Shown here: positions 34,293-44,514 of the stretch, one piece after another
How the letters are laid out: every line of letters starts with the position of its first letter
How positions within the stretch are numbered: position 1 is the stretch's first letter
From: Ochotona curzoniae
Taxonomy: Eukaryota; Chordata; Mammalia; Lagomorpha; Ochotonidae
Reading direction: 5' to 3'
Assembly (NCBI RefSeq): GCF_017591425.1
Contig: NW_024467119.1
Span: 80,282,894-80,346,893, forward strand
DNA length: 64,000 nucleotides
Notes under the pieces: generated by a model
Database searches by the model: none
Seen by the model: the letters and a program-made list of their open reading frames with translations, nothing else
Told to the model about the DNA's origin: nothing
Made by a program: the position numbers and the translations under genes

Positions 34293-34807
34293 GAACATTT
34301 TAACTATTACTCTTTTGTTCTTAGATTAATGTGTCACCTGAGGTTGCAGCCCATACCTGAATAGGGGCTTGGTGAAGGGTTTGATGACTTAAAGATCCTA
34401 TCTTTTCATCCATTCCTTCAGGGAGAAGGTAGGATTCATGAAACCAGCAGTTAGAAATGTTCTATTCCCCATCTTGAATATGGGGTGGTCCTTGGTGTTA
34501 TAAGCTTAATTCAGAGGACTCAGCTTAAAACCTCCAGTTTTCTTGAGTGTTAGTTTTTTTCATTTTGTTACCCTGAGTAGCTGAGACCAGATACAGCCTC
34601 TTAGTCTTGTATCTGAGACTGACACTCTATGAGTCATTGGATTTCAGTTCATCTCTTTAATTTTGAGTTCAAATTTTATTTCTGGCCTGTGAAATGTTTT
34701 CTCTTGTTTTCACTTCTAAGCTTCATTTTCTTTTCGTGTAAAAAATTTAGCATTTTTATGTGTTTTGTGTGTAATGGAAACATTCTGGCAATTTGGCCTT
34801 CCATACT
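34293..34807. other. Unassigned AT-rich sequence
   Basis: No recognised repeat. The 125-codon plus frame (34629-35006) starts here and runs into the next SINE, so it is not a gene. Confidence 0.4.
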
Positions 34808-35095
34808 TTTTTTAAACATTTGTTTATTTGAAAGCAAGAGTTGGAGAGAGAGAGAGGCAGAGACAGAGAGAGTTTCCATCTGCTGGTTCATTTCCCTTTG
34901 GCTGCAATGGCCAGAGCTGGGCCAGATTGAAGCCAGGAAAGAGGAGCTGCATTTGGGTTTCCCATATAGGTGTGGGGACCTATGTACTTGTGCCATCCTC
35001 CACTGATTGCCCACATGCACTTGCAGGGAGCTAGATCAGAAACAGAGCATCTGGGATGTGAATTAGTGTCATATGGGATGCTAGCATTGTAGGCA
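34808..35095 (-). repeat. CSINE, antisense
   Basis: TTTTTTAAACATTTGTTTATT, a GA-rich tract at 34840-34870, GTTTCCATCTGCTGGTTCAT, and a degraded head CATATGGGATGCTAGCATTG. Confidence 0.88.
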
Positions 35096-35887
35096 CTATC
35101 TTTATTCGGTTCAGTAGAGCAACAACCTTTGCCTTCCATACTGATTGGAAATTTCCAACTGCTGAATGTGTAATATATTTTATTCTATTTTCAGTGTTCT
35201 CATTACCTATCACCTTTCTGGAATATTTTGTTTTGCTAACCTCTGTTACACTTACGAGATGACTCTATATGTGAGAGAAAGCTGTGCATAATGTGCTGGC
35301 CTCATTAAGAAATAACTTATTTAATCACTATTGTGGTTAAATAGATATTAATACAGAAACCACTTTAACCAAGAAAATGATGGGGAATTTATTTAGGCTC
35401 AGAATTTACAAGAAGTCTTTTGGAAAGGTTAAAAGTACAATTTTTGGAGTGCCTAAGGGTTGAACATTACATAGACTCTTTTGAGCAATGAAATGTTGGA
35501 AAAAGATATATTTTAATGAGAACCTCCACCCTGCTTTATTTTTTTTACCCCTGAGAGAGAAGACTGGAGTTCTACTTGCTATAATTAAAAGCTTCATAAC
35601 CTCTTAGCAGGTGTTCCAAGAATAAAGCAAACTACTGTTTCAGCTTCCTTTGAGACGTCTCTCACATGCCAGAGTTCAGATCCAATAACAAAGGGAGAGG
35701 ATAGGTCCTTCTTTAGTTTCAGAATCAGAAGGAAAGTAGAATTCCATTATAGATTTTGAAACTAGTTGCTTTGGAAGTACTGATTAAAAAAAAATGTTTT
35801 ATTTGAGTCTTTTTCTTTAATTCACGGGTCACAGAAGGAAGACTTAAATGAAGCACATATGTGACTCTGGTCACCTCCGTTCCACTA
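35096..35887. other. Unassigned AT-rich sequence
   Basis: No recognised repeat or exon. Composition is uniformly AT-rich with few CpG. Confidence 0.4.
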
Positions 35888-36252
35888 AAATTTTTTATGT
35901 TAAAGATTAATTTCTTTGAAAGGCATGGAGACGAAGAGAAAGAGAAAGGGGGAATGGGAGAAATGGGGTGGGGAAAGAGAGAGAGAGAGCCTGAATTCAT
36001 ATCTACTGATGTGATTCCCAAATGGCCACAGTAGACAGACCTGGGCTAAGGTCTGGACTAAAGTCAGAATCTAGGAATTTTATCTGGGTCTCTAACACAG
36101 ATGACAAAAACCCAAGAACTTGAGTCTTCTGCTTCCCAGGCACATTAGCAGTAAACTGGACAGGAGGCAGAAAGGCTAGGACGCAAGCTAGCTGTGAGAG
36201 CTAATGTAGGCACCCAGAGCAGTGGCTTCCCTTAATGTGCCACAATACGCAT
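35888..36252 (-). repeat. Old CSINE, antisense
   Basis: TTATGTTAAAGATTAATTTC, purine tract 35925-35988, TATCTGGGTCTCTAACACAG, and end CCCTTAATGTGCCACAATACG. The longer interior suggests small insertions. Confidence 0.8.
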
Positions 36253-36284
36253 ATGCCTCAACTCATTTTTTTTTGTTTTGTTGA

Positions 36285-36600
36285 TTGTACCCGGTAAAGC
36301 TGCCACCTGTGATGCTGACGTCCCATATGGGCACTGGTTCATGTGCATACTGCCTCACTTCTGATCCAGCTCACTGATAAGGTGCCTGGGAAAGCAGTGG
36401 AGAATGGCCTATGCATTTGGGTCCCTGCACTTGCCTTGGAGACTCAAAAAGAGCTCCTAGTGCCTGGCTTCAGCCTGACTCAGCCCTGACTGTTGTGGCC
36501 GTCTGGGAAGTGAACCAGTGAATGGGAGATCTCTTTCTCTCCCTCTCTATTTCTCTCCTTGTTCTGTAATTCTGACTTTGAAATAAATAAATTAAAAAAA
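36285..36600 (+). repeat. CSINE, sense, older subfamily
   Basis: GTACCCGGTAAAGCTGCCAC at the head, GACGTCCCATATGGGCACTG, TCTGATCCAGCTCACTGATA, and tail TTTGAAATAAATAAATTAAA. It lies close behind the previous antisense copy, so their 5' heads face each other. Confidence 0.88.
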
Positions 36601-37574
36601 ATTGTTCCTAATCTAAATTTGTGTAAACCAAAGAGGGGAGACCAGAAAGCTCCAATTCTTTAGGATCGACTATTACAGAAGGAGACTGAAACCATCTACC
36701 ATTAGCCGAGTATATTTGAAAAAACTTGGACTCATCTAGGTTTGAATGCCCTTGCTGGGAAAAGTAAGGCCGGAATAACTGTCTAAACCTGACTCAGATT
36801 CTTGACCTGCAAAGAATTTCTCTCAAGATGCAAGTCATGAGATTGCCATCTTTTTGGAGGGGTCAACACCAGGACAGGGTTAGAAGAGTGTGGGGCAATC
36901 AAAACACAGAAGAAAAGGCAGAAGATGTAAAGACTACACTTTGTAAAGACAGAACCCCCACCCAAACTATGAACACTCAAGAGCTCCGAACAAAACCTAG
37001 GGCACTGAGTGAGCCCAGTGAAAATACGGAATATGTGATAAAAGAGTAAAAGGTCATGATGTTTGGAAAGCTGTGGGACTTCTGGCCAGGTTGAGTTAGA
37101 GTGTGAAGAGGTAGGCAGACACATGGCCTGCTGTTGTCATGTTCCAAGCCCTCTGAGAAAGGCCTGATGGGCAGGGTCTCTGAACTCTACCTGTCATGGC
37201 AAGAAGGCCTTGCCAGCTTTTCTTTCTTGTCCTTGGAGGCTGGTCTGTGAGTCTGTTCCTTGCTGACACCTCTTCAAGCAGGTCTGACCTCCTTGCACAG
37301 GATCACCAAGGCCAAGTTCATTTCCACGCAGTAAAGGGCATTGTGGTGGCTTTAATGGATATCTTCATTTTATCAGCAGATGGCTTCCTCTAATCAATTG
37401 GTCAGTCTCCAAGGAATCCGAGGTCATCTTGGCTTTGATCCATGAATTCGTTGTAAAATAATAGCAGTGTTCAATGGTTTTGGCCAGATTGATGGTTACA
37501 GTGGTAATGTGGAACTTCATTTAGATAGAGATCCAGTCTCGATCTTTCTAGTGGTCTTGGTGCAATATTAGTTT
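36601..37574. other. Unassigned sequence
   Basis: No confident repeat. 36815-37050 is A-rich on the plus strand and could be an old LINE piece, but I could not match it. The 113-codon minus frame there has no signature. Confidence 0.35.
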
Positions 37575-37820
37575 GTCTTCCGGCTGTTTTGCTTCCTATC
37601 CAGCTCCCTGCTTGTGGTCTGGGAAAGCAGTAGAGAATGGCCCAGAGTCTTGAAAGCTCACATCCATGTGGAAGACCTGGAAGAAGCTCCTGGCTCCTAG
37701 CTTTGGCTCAACTCCGGCCATTGCAGCCACTTGGGGAGTGAAACAGTGGAAGGAAGATATTTCTCTCTGTATCACTTTCTCTATGTAAGTCCACCTTTCC
37801 ATAAAAAATAATCCTTAAAA
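37575..37820 (+). repeat. CSINE, sense, 5'-truncated
   Basis: CGGCTGTTTTGCTTCCTATC, CCAGCTCCCTGCTTGTGGTC, TGGAAGAAGCTCCTGGCTCC and tail CTTTCCATAAAAAATAATCC. The tRNA head is missing or unrecognisable. Confidence 0.88.
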
Positions 37821-37829
37821 AATGTTTAC

Positions 37830-38050
37830 AAATATTAGAATTGAACCAGGCTGAAACCAGGAGCCAGGGACTCCATCTGGGTCTCCCATGTGGGTAGCAG
37901 AGATCCATTTACTTGTCCATCCCTCAACATCTCCAGGGGTGCACATTAGCAGAAAGCTGGAATTGAAAGTAGAGCAGGGACTTGAATCTGGGAATTTTGA
38001 TCTGGGATGTGGGCATTGCACAATTTGAGCATTAGGTCAAACACCTGCAT
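37830..38050 (-). repeat. Old CSINE, antisense, tail-truncated
   Basis: GGCTGAAACCAGGAGCCAGG, ATCTGGGTCTCCCATGTGGG, GACTTGAATCTGGGAATTTT, and head TTAGGTCAAACACCTGC. It abuts the tail of the preceding sense copy, giving a tail-to-tail SINE pair. Confidence 0.72.
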
Positions 38051-38718
38051 CTGTGACTTGGGTTGTTAAAATCAAAAGCGTGCAATGTTAGTAGGAAAGG
38101 GCCAATGCAGATGAGTTCATCTAGTCTCCAGGTTTAGTTATAAGTAACTGAGGCCCTGAGAAACTGAATCTACAGGAACCAAGATTCTTTTTATGATTTC
38201 TTTTACAACTGCCTTTGGCTTCTGTATTTGAGGACTTGTGAATGAATCTAAAGGAGGATGACTACCCTAAGGCAGGAGAAAATAATCAGCCATGCATGAT
38301 CTCTGTGTGCCATAGGGTCCTGTACCTATCTAATTATGTCACTCAACAGCTAGCAACCAGCAATGATTAACCACTGCAAAACTTTGTGCTCTTCTGTGGA
38401 AAGAATTGTGCAAGGCTGTTCCTGCAACAACCAGCTTCAGTATACTTCACCCGATTCTTTAAACTTGTCCCAAAGCTCTTGCTCCACACGTCAACCTTTT
38501 AAATGTTAGAGTTTGGACTTTATTGTTTGTGCATGTCTGATGTTAAAAGGGGGTACAAAAATTAAGAGCATCTGCATTTTGTAATGAAATGGTGTAAACT
38601 TCTGTGGATCTTTTGTATTGAGAATAGCAAATATGCCAGGATTATTGACTCTACTTGGTATCTAGACCCATATGACAAATCATGAGGTTTTTCAATTTTT
38701 GCTTTTGCAAAATATCTT
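38051..38718. other. Unassigned; probable MIR vestige at its left
   Basis: AGTAACTGAGGCCCTGAGAA near 38144 resembles the antisense MIR core. The remainder has no recognised repeat or exon. Confidence 0.4.
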
Positions 38719-38731
38719 AAAAAGAGCTTAA
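38719..38731. repeat. Outer target-site duplication, left copy
   Basis: AAAAAGAGCTTAA, identical over 13 bp to 39359-39371. The pair brackets the nested SINE cluster. Confidence 0.92.
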
Positions 38732-38920
38732 GAGAGGGCCTGAGTGGCTAGATCCTTGCCCTGCACTTCCCAGGATCCCATATGGTCACTGCTTTATGTC
38801 CTGGATACTCCACTTCTCATCCAGCTCCTTGCTTGTGGCCTCCCATGACCCTGCACCCACATGGGAGGCCCAGAGGAAGCTCCTGGCTCCTGGCTTCAGA
38901 TTGGTTCAGCTTTTGCTGTT
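38732..38920 (+). repeat. Outer CSINE, sense, 5' part
   Basis: GGCCTGAGTGGCTAGATCCT at the head, CAGGATCCCATATGGTCACT, then GGAAGCTCCTGGCTCCTGGC, ending TCAGCTTTTGCTGTT, where an antisense SINE begins. It lacks about 35 bp of the usual body after the GCTTGTGGCC motif. Confidence 0.95.
38906..38920. repeat. Inner target-site duplication, left copy
   Basis: TCAGCTTTTGCTGTT; its partner TCAGCTTTTACTGTT is at 39240-39254 (14 of 15 identical). The sequence is part of the outer SINE body. Confidence 0.93.
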
Positions 38921-39239
38921 TTTTTTTTTTTTTATTGGAAAGTCAGATATACAGAGAGGAGGAGAAACAGAGGAAGATCTTCCGTCTGATGATTCACTCC
39001 CCAAGTGAGTGCAAAGGTCGATGCTATGTCGATCCGGAGCTGGGATCCAGGAACTTCTTCCGGGTATCCCACGAGGGTGCAGGGTCCCTAAGCTTTGGGC
39101 TGTCCTCGACTGCCTTTCCCAGGCCACAAGCAGGGAGCTGGATGGGAAGTGGAGCTGCCGGTATTAGAACCAGTGCCCATATGCGATCCTGGTGCGTTCA
39201 AGGTGAGGACTTTAGCCGCTAGGCCACGCCGCCGGGCAC
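38921..39239 (-). repeat. Inner young CSINE, antisense
   Basis: Starts with a run of T (38919-38933), then ATTGGAAAGTCAGATATACA and AGATCTTCCGTCTGATGATT. It ends GGCCACGCCGCCGGGCAC. Many CpG sites survive (TCGATGCTATGTCGATCCGG), consistent with a younger age than the SINE it interrupts. Confidence 0.96.
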
Positions 39240-39254
39240 TCAGCTTTTACTGTT

Positions 39255-39358
39255 ACAGTCACTTGAGGAGTGACCCAGTAGATGGAAGATCTTTCTCTGT
39301 GTCTCTATCTTTTTCTCTCTGTATATCTGCCTTTCCATTAAAAATAAGTCTAAAAAGA
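39255..39358 (+). repeat. Outer CSINE, sense, 3' part
   Basis: Resumes at ACAGTCACTTGAGGAGTGAC and continues to TATATCTGCCTTTCCATTAA and the A-rich tail. Joined to 38732-38920 it makes one near-complete SINE. Confidence 0.95.
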
Positions 39359-39401
39359 AAAAAGAGCTTAACGGGTAATTTGTGAGTTAATTTCTGTATT
39401 T

Positions 39402-39482
39402 CAGTGGTTTTCAACCAGGGATAGATTTGCTTTCCAGGGGATGTCGGGCAATGTCTGGGAGCATATTGGTAGTTGTGACTGG
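39402..39482 (+). mobile_element. MER20-like hAT fossil, left half
   Basis: CAGTGGTTTTCAACCAGGGA, TTTCCAGGGGATGTCGGGCA and ATGTCTGGGAGCATATTGGT match MER20 (AGTGGTTCTCAACC, CAGGGGACATTTGGCA, ATGTCTGGAGACATT). The continuation lies at 39961-40140. Confidence 0.7.
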
Positions 39483-39960
39483 TGTCAGAATAAAACACAG
39501 CGATGACTGGCAACATACAAAACAACCCCGCAGGAAGGTTTTATTTGGGAATAAATGAAGAATTTGGTTGCAAATCTGGAACACATGCCCTGGCCAGGTT
39601 GGCCTCTAGAATGTTCAGGAAAAAAAGTTATAGAGTTTTTTTGGGGAATGATAGAGGCTACACAAGATGTGGTGTGAAAGAAGCCCATTAGCATTTGAGA
39701 CACCCTTTAGAGCTGGTGAACTGTGATGGACAGGTGCTGATGTTACTGCTTGAAACTGCTTTTACACTCATTGCTTTGGGCTGGTAATGGAGCATGTCCT
39801 GGTCTCGTATTAGTGGCCAGCTGTCCTTGTGCTGCTAGCTACTCTTGTGTGATTCATGGAGAAAGTGGAGGTTTGGGAAGTTTTTTGCGTATCAGGAAAA
39901 TCAGAAGTGAGAGTCCTTGCTTGCTGGCCTTCCTGGGCTCCATGGTGCCAAGACCTGACA
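39483..39960 (-). mobile_element. Probable solo LTR (old endogenous retrovirus)
   Basis: The segment begins TGTCAG and ends CTGACA, perfect 6-bp inverted termini of the TG...CA type. Read on the minus strand, a TATA-like CTATAACTTT is followed about 100 bp later by AATAAA. A GT-rich stretch and the TTCTGACA end follow, as in an R-U5 region. It splits a MER20 into two halves. No clean host duplication is visible, and there is no retroviral coding sequence. Confidence 0.55.
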
Positions 39961-40140
39961 GCAGTGATTCTGTTTTGAATCTGGTAACTCTCCCACGGGA
40001 GTGGGGGCTGCTACTGGCCTCAGGTGGATGCGGGCCAGGGTGCTGCTAAACATTGCTCTGTGCACATGGCAGCTTCCCCCCCCCCCCTTTTTTTTTAGCA
40101 ACAGCAAGTTAGCTGGCTATGTCAATATTGCTGACACAGA
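39961..40140 (+). mobile_element. MER20-like hAT fossil, right half
   Basis: GGGGGCTGCTACTGGCCTCA, GCCAGGGTGCTGCTAAACAT, TGTGCACATGGCAGC and TATGTCAATATTGCTGACAC correspond to the second half of MER20. The first about 20 bp do not fit the consensus. A C12-T10 homopolymer pair at 40076-40097 lies inside it. Confidence 0.7.
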
Positions 40141-40917
40141 GAAGTCTTTTACGATTCTTTCTGCTTAAACTTGTAGACATCTGTGCAATTTGCCATGGCC
40201 TGGTGTCCTTAAACTGTCAGATGTGATGTGGTTGAAAGAACACATACAGAGTTCATCTCTCCAGTGGCCTTCAACATACAATTTGACAGCAGAGGAACTG
40301 GATACTGGGCAAGCCCTCTGTCTCTTCCTGACACCTTCCTTGTGGTCAGAATTCACATCAGCAGTTAATAAACATTCAAATTGTGCACAGGGTACAACTG
40401 TGAAAAAAAACACCCGTGAAAAGCAAAGGAAAACGGATGAGCCTTCAACCCTTCTCTCACGGCCCACTGGTATACCAGAGTCAACTGTCTATCACCAGCC
40501 TTTTGGTCATTAGAGATGAGCAAAGAAGAACAAGAAGGAAGGAGCGTTTCCAGTCTCCTTCTTGTCTTCAAAGTGCAAAGTCATAGTACGTTTGAAACAG
40601 AGTAGTTTGCATTTTATGGCCATGTTTCACTTTTTCAAGATAAACATGAAACATCTTTATCTGATTTGTGAAGTTGCACGTTGTCAGCCTTGACTGATGA
40701 ATAGAACATACTTGTCCTTTCCCACATTTGAAGACAGAAGAGGGGCAGATGCATTGTTTATTTCTTTGTGTTAAATAGTTCTCTTTAAGTTTATTTTTCA
40801 CTTCTGTGGCAGAACAAGTTGCATAGAACACCAGACATTCAGCCCATTCAGTGCAATTATTGTTACCAATAATTCTGATAGTTCTCATAGTTCTGGGTTT
40901 ACAAACATATTTAATGG
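40141..40917. other. Repeat-free stretch; possible conserved block
   Basis: No repeat is recognised. The 40560-40905 part is evenly AT-rich with TTTATGGCCATGTTTCAC and GTGCAATTATTGTTACCAAT, and looks like slowly evolving sequence, though this is weak. Frames of about 100-150 codons on both strands are unsupported. Confidence 0.35.
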
Positions 40918-41235
40918 GGTCTGGCGTGGTGGCCCAATGGCTAAAGTCTTCACCTTGAATGCGCCGGGATCCCATATGGGCACTGGTTCTAATCCCAGTG
41001 CCCTTGCCTCCCATCCAGCTCCCTGCTTGTGGCCTGGGAAATCAGTCATGGACAGCCCAAAGCTTTGGGACCCTGCATCCACCTAGGAAGCCTTGAAGAA
41101 GCTCCTGGCTTCTGGCTTTGGATCAGCTCAGCTTGGGCCGTTGCAGCCACTTGGGAAGTGAATCATTGGAAAAAAGATCTTCCTCTCTTTATATCTAATT
41201 TTGCAATTAAAAAAAATAAGTAAATCTTTAAAAAT
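40918..41235 (+). repeat. Young CSINE, sense
   Basis: GGTCTGGCGTGGTGGCCCAA, CGCCGGGATCCCATATGGGC, GGTTCTAATCCCAGTGCCCT (intact B-box-like sequence) and the tail CAATTAAAAAAAATAAGTAA. Head CpG sites are retained. Confidence 0.95.
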
Positions 41236-41384
41236 GCATTTAGTGAAATGATAAGGGAAAATTTCCCTAATCTAGATCCTTGAAGAAGCATTGGTTTGAT
41301 TTGCATCTTCAAGTCAAAGATCACCTTTCCACTAAAGCACCTTCTCCTTTGACCATCCTATATCTATAAGGAGTTCCTTGTTTT

Positions 41385-42170
41385 CCATTTAACAAATCCA
41401 AAACCCTGGTATCATTTCTAACCTTTCCTCATTGCTTCTGACTTGTCTGTTTCCCCTCCCTAAATCAAGGATCCAACTTCTCCTCTTCTTCCTACCCTGC
41501 TGTCTCTCAGTTATAATCTGTTTTATGTGATTTTATTGGAACTCCTTTCTCTGATCACTTCCTGATGCATGCCCTACCTACTCATGCCTCATCAGGTGTT
41601 CTTGATTCCCAGACTGGTTATGGCGTTTAGTTGGCCATTTCTAACCTTTCCTCGTTGCTTCTCACTCACAGCTAATAATTGTCAAGTCACATTGAGTGAA
41701 CACTTTGTAGGTGACTTGTCTGTTTCCCCTCCCTAAAACATGACTGCCCCTGAACCAATTAAACGCCTCATTCTGCAAACATATCCCATAGATTTGAACT
41801 TGATCCCTTTGCCTCCCGCAGACACACACCCTTTCATCTCTGCCACTGAAATTCTCTCTGTTCTCCCAACTTCACCAGAGTGTGCCTCACTTACAAAGCC
41901 ATGCTGTTCTGATCTTCACAACCTCCAGCCTACAGGTTCCTCATGGTCGCTGCACTGTCCTGTGTTGCTTCTATGGTTTTATAGTCTTTGTCAGTTCACT
42001 TTAGGTCCTCCTCCCTTCCTTTTTGATTGTGGATTTTTTGATAAGCAGGGACCTGATGTTCCTTTTCTCAGCATATTCTTCTGCCTAGAACCCAGAACTA
42101 TGTCTAGAACTCAGCTAGGACTCAATGGCTTATTTACTGAGTCAGTCACAGGAATGCCTCTATCTGGTAC
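41385..42170 (+). repeat. Ancient L2-like repeat with local duplication
   Basis: AAAACCCTGGTATCATTTCT matches the old-repeat motif CCTTGGAGTCATCCTTGACTC. The right part ends like L2: TGCCTAGAACCCAGAACTAT, then AGGACTCAATGGCTTATTTA. A 193-codon plus frame (41740-42321) runs through it and is not a gene. A 52-bp segment occurs twice (41413-41464, 41636-41737). Confidence 0.5.
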
Positions 42171-42439
42171 AGAGAGATATAAGTGTATGGAAAGGATAAT
42201 GTCTGCTTTTCTGATGCTTCTTCATTGTAGCACTATCCACCTGGTACTTATTGGATATATCAACTCTTCTCATGTCACCATACAGGCTCCTTTCTGCTTA
42301 GGTGTTAAAAAAGTTCTGTAGGATTATCATTTGGGTTTTTCTGAACCTTTAGTTAATATAAAGCGGGCTGATTTGCTTTGGGTTGGATGTGCTTTGAGTG
42401 TTCTGAAATGGGAGTCACTGGAATTGAATGCCCATGAAC

Positions 42440-42545
42440 AATATCAGGAGGGAAGAAGCATAATCCATCAGGATTTTAGAGGTGAGGTCTTTGGGAGGAG
42501 ATCAGAATTTGAATCCTCAGGGTGGAACCTCCATGATTGAATACT
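42440..42545 (+). mobile_element. MaLR LTR fragment
   Basis: TTTTAGAGGTGAGGTCTTTG, GGAGGAGATCAGAATTTGAA and CCTCAGGGTGGAACCTCCAT resemble MLT1 or MST sequence (GGTGGGACCTTTGGGAGGTGA, GAGGGTGGAGCCCTCAT). Short. Confidence 0.45.
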
Positions 42546-42964
42546 GCTGGCTATGTAAGAAGTGCAAGGCCAGGGAATTTATACACACCTGCAGACTCCC
42601 TGAATCTTCCACAGGATTCCTTGAACCATCACAGTACTCTGCCAGGAGGTGATTACCACTATAGGCAGGCCCTCAACCTTGGCTCAGAGCCATGAGCCAA
42701 GACAATTCCCCTCATGTCACACTGACTCCAGCATTTCATGATAGAGGCAGGACATGGATGAGTACTTATAACTGATGAGAAAGTAAATAACATGAAAGTC
42801 ACTTAAGAAAAAGCTACAGCCTGGACCCGCCCAGACTATTCTTGGTCCCTGCACCCATGAGTGATGTGAGATTCCATGATCACACCTAGTTCAGCCCATC
42901 AACACCCCAGCTCTTGAGCTAACCAGTGGGACTTGTATTTCCACAGGGTTTGGCCCACATATCT
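42546..42964. other. Unassigned; possible very old SINE
   Basis: CTTGGTCCCTGCACCCATGA and GTGATGTGAGATTCCATGAT near 42840 loosely recall a sense CSINE, but head and tail are unrecognisable. Confidence 0.35.
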
Positions 42965-43065
42965 CCCATTCATTGTGGTTGAATAGACATAACAAAATTT
43001 ACCATTCTAACTACTTTACATAATTCACTTAGTGTACAGCTATTTACATGACACATTTTAGTAAC
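42965..43065 (-). mobile_element. L1M 3' fragment, antisense
   Basis: ACATAACAAAATTTACCATT, then CACTTAGTGTACAGCTATTT match the antisense L1M motifs ACATAAAATTTACCATTTTAAC and AAGTGTACAGTTCAGTGG. Confidence 0.7.
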
Positions 43066-43968
43066 CCACATTTTAAGTTGTCCTTCTCGTGTCTCTGGCC
43101 TTCTCTCATGGCTTTCCTTCTAGTGTGGCTTGAGTTGTACCTACCCCTCTGCTCCTCTGCCTTCCTGAGCTGCCCATTCACACGTTAGAGTCCCTACTCT
43201 GTGCACCTCAGAAGGTGGTAGTACATCAGGACAATGTTCACAGAGGGGTTTCTGTGCAAGTCTTTAGCGAGGCTCCAATGTCACATGATTGCTGTCCATC
43301 TGTAAAGAGGAAATTTGAAGATAGACATGTGCATATGGACAGACATGCTCCTTTTGTTCATGGTTCTCAGGAAGAATCCATGCTGACTCCTTGGCTTTGG
43401 ACTTTGGGCTTCCAGAACCCACTTTGTGGTGCTTTGTTACACTAGTATTAGGGAACCACCGTGTGCTCCTATCAGTCCAGGTACCATTGTCTGAAGTCAG
43501 AATCACCCCACCCATGCCTTTCTTCAGTTCACCTTGGTCTTGCTCTCCAAACCCCACTGCTCCAGAATCATGCTAGTTATGTCCAGTGCTTTGCATACTC
43601 CAGACTTGTTCTATACAACAGAACATCATGGTGCAAATCATAGGCATGTTGACTGCTTTTGCTTAAAATCAAGGCCAGCTTTCCTCAGATAGGGTCTTGG
43701 TGGTGCCCAGCAACCACACTATTCATTCTCTCACCATCACTTTTGTTGTCTTTCAGTCTCTCCACATCTCCTTCCCAGCCACCTGCTCTGGGGGTGGCTC
43801 TGCTGCATAGCTCACAGAGGAAATGGGAGCAGGTGGAGCACTTCCGTGCACTCCACCTCCACATGCAGCCACTTCTCTGCAGCTGTATTTCATCATCATC
43901 TCTCCCTTCACGCTTTACTTCCCTACATGCTTTAAATTAATGTGCATTAATTTAGCTTCATGGCCTTA
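43066..43968. other. Unassigned sequence
   Basis: Pyrimidine-rich in 43480-43570 and 43715-43790. No exon or recognised repeat. Frames of 60-97 codons occur on both strands without signature. Confidence 0.4.
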
Positions 43969-44119
43969 TTTTTGTTATTATTTTTAGTTATTTACTTGTC
44001 AGGGAGAGAGAGAGCAAGCAAGAGAGAAAGAGCCCACCTGTTGGTTTACTTGCCAAATATCTGCAATGAGTAGAACCTGGGCCAGTCAAAGGTAGGGCCT
44101 AGGCAAGTGTTCTTCCTGC
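43969..44119 (-). repeat. Old CSINE, antisense, tail half
   Basis: TTATTTTTAGTTATTTACTT, GA-rich tract 44000-44030, CACCTGTTGGTTTACTTGCC, then CTAGGCAAGTGTTCTTCCTG, where a retropseudogene interrupts it. The head half resumes at 44515. Confidence 0.75.
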
Positions 44120-44514
44120 TGCTGTGCCTGCTTCATCCCATCACCATTCATCTTTGGGCATGACATCAACTCCACCTGCCTGTTCTGGAGCACCTACTAT
44201 GGCACACAGGGCACCTGTGCACTCTATGATAACATGGTATACAGGTACCTGTACATCAGCCATTGTGCTCGAGTCCATGGCCTTCCTCCTCTACACCACC
44301 ATGTGGCAGTGCTTGTGGAAGAACTATAAACACTTTATCAAGAACCACGAGGGCGGGCTGAACACCAGTGAATTCTTTGCCTCTACTCTGACCCTACACA
44401 ATCTGGGGAGGGACCCTATGCCTGCCGGCCAGACACAGAGAACCAAGTTTATCTATAACCTGGAGGACCACAAGTGGTGCAAAAACATGGAGTCCACTTT
44501 ATAGTGAAAAAAGA
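44120..44514 (+). pseudogene. SLCO5A1: Processed pseudogene fragment, OATP C-terminus
   Basis: Conceptual translation gives the last about 120 residues of an organic-anion transporter. The first frame (from 44129) reads INSTCLFWSTYYGTQGTCAL then YDNMVYRYLYIS, matching the extracellular Cys-containing loop before the last transmembrane helix. After an apparent 5-nt deletion near 44260 the frame changes and continues FLLYTTMWQCLWKNYKHFIK, then NHEGGLNTSEFFASTLTL, closing with CKNMESTL and TAG at 44502-44504. A short A-rich stretch (GAAAAAAGAA) follows at once. The whole piece lies inside an antisense SINE and has no introns or upstream domains. SLCO5A1 is the best match from memory; another SLCO paralogue is possible. 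It cannot encode a transporter. Confidence 0.68.

Noticed and set aside
36815..37050. A-rich segment thought to be L1 ORF1 or 5'UTR
   Set aside because: I could not match an ordered set of motifs, so it is left unassigned.
41740..42321. 193-codon plus-strand open frame
   Set aside because: It runs through an ancient L2-like repeat, has no domain or splice context, and its right part is the L2 3' end.
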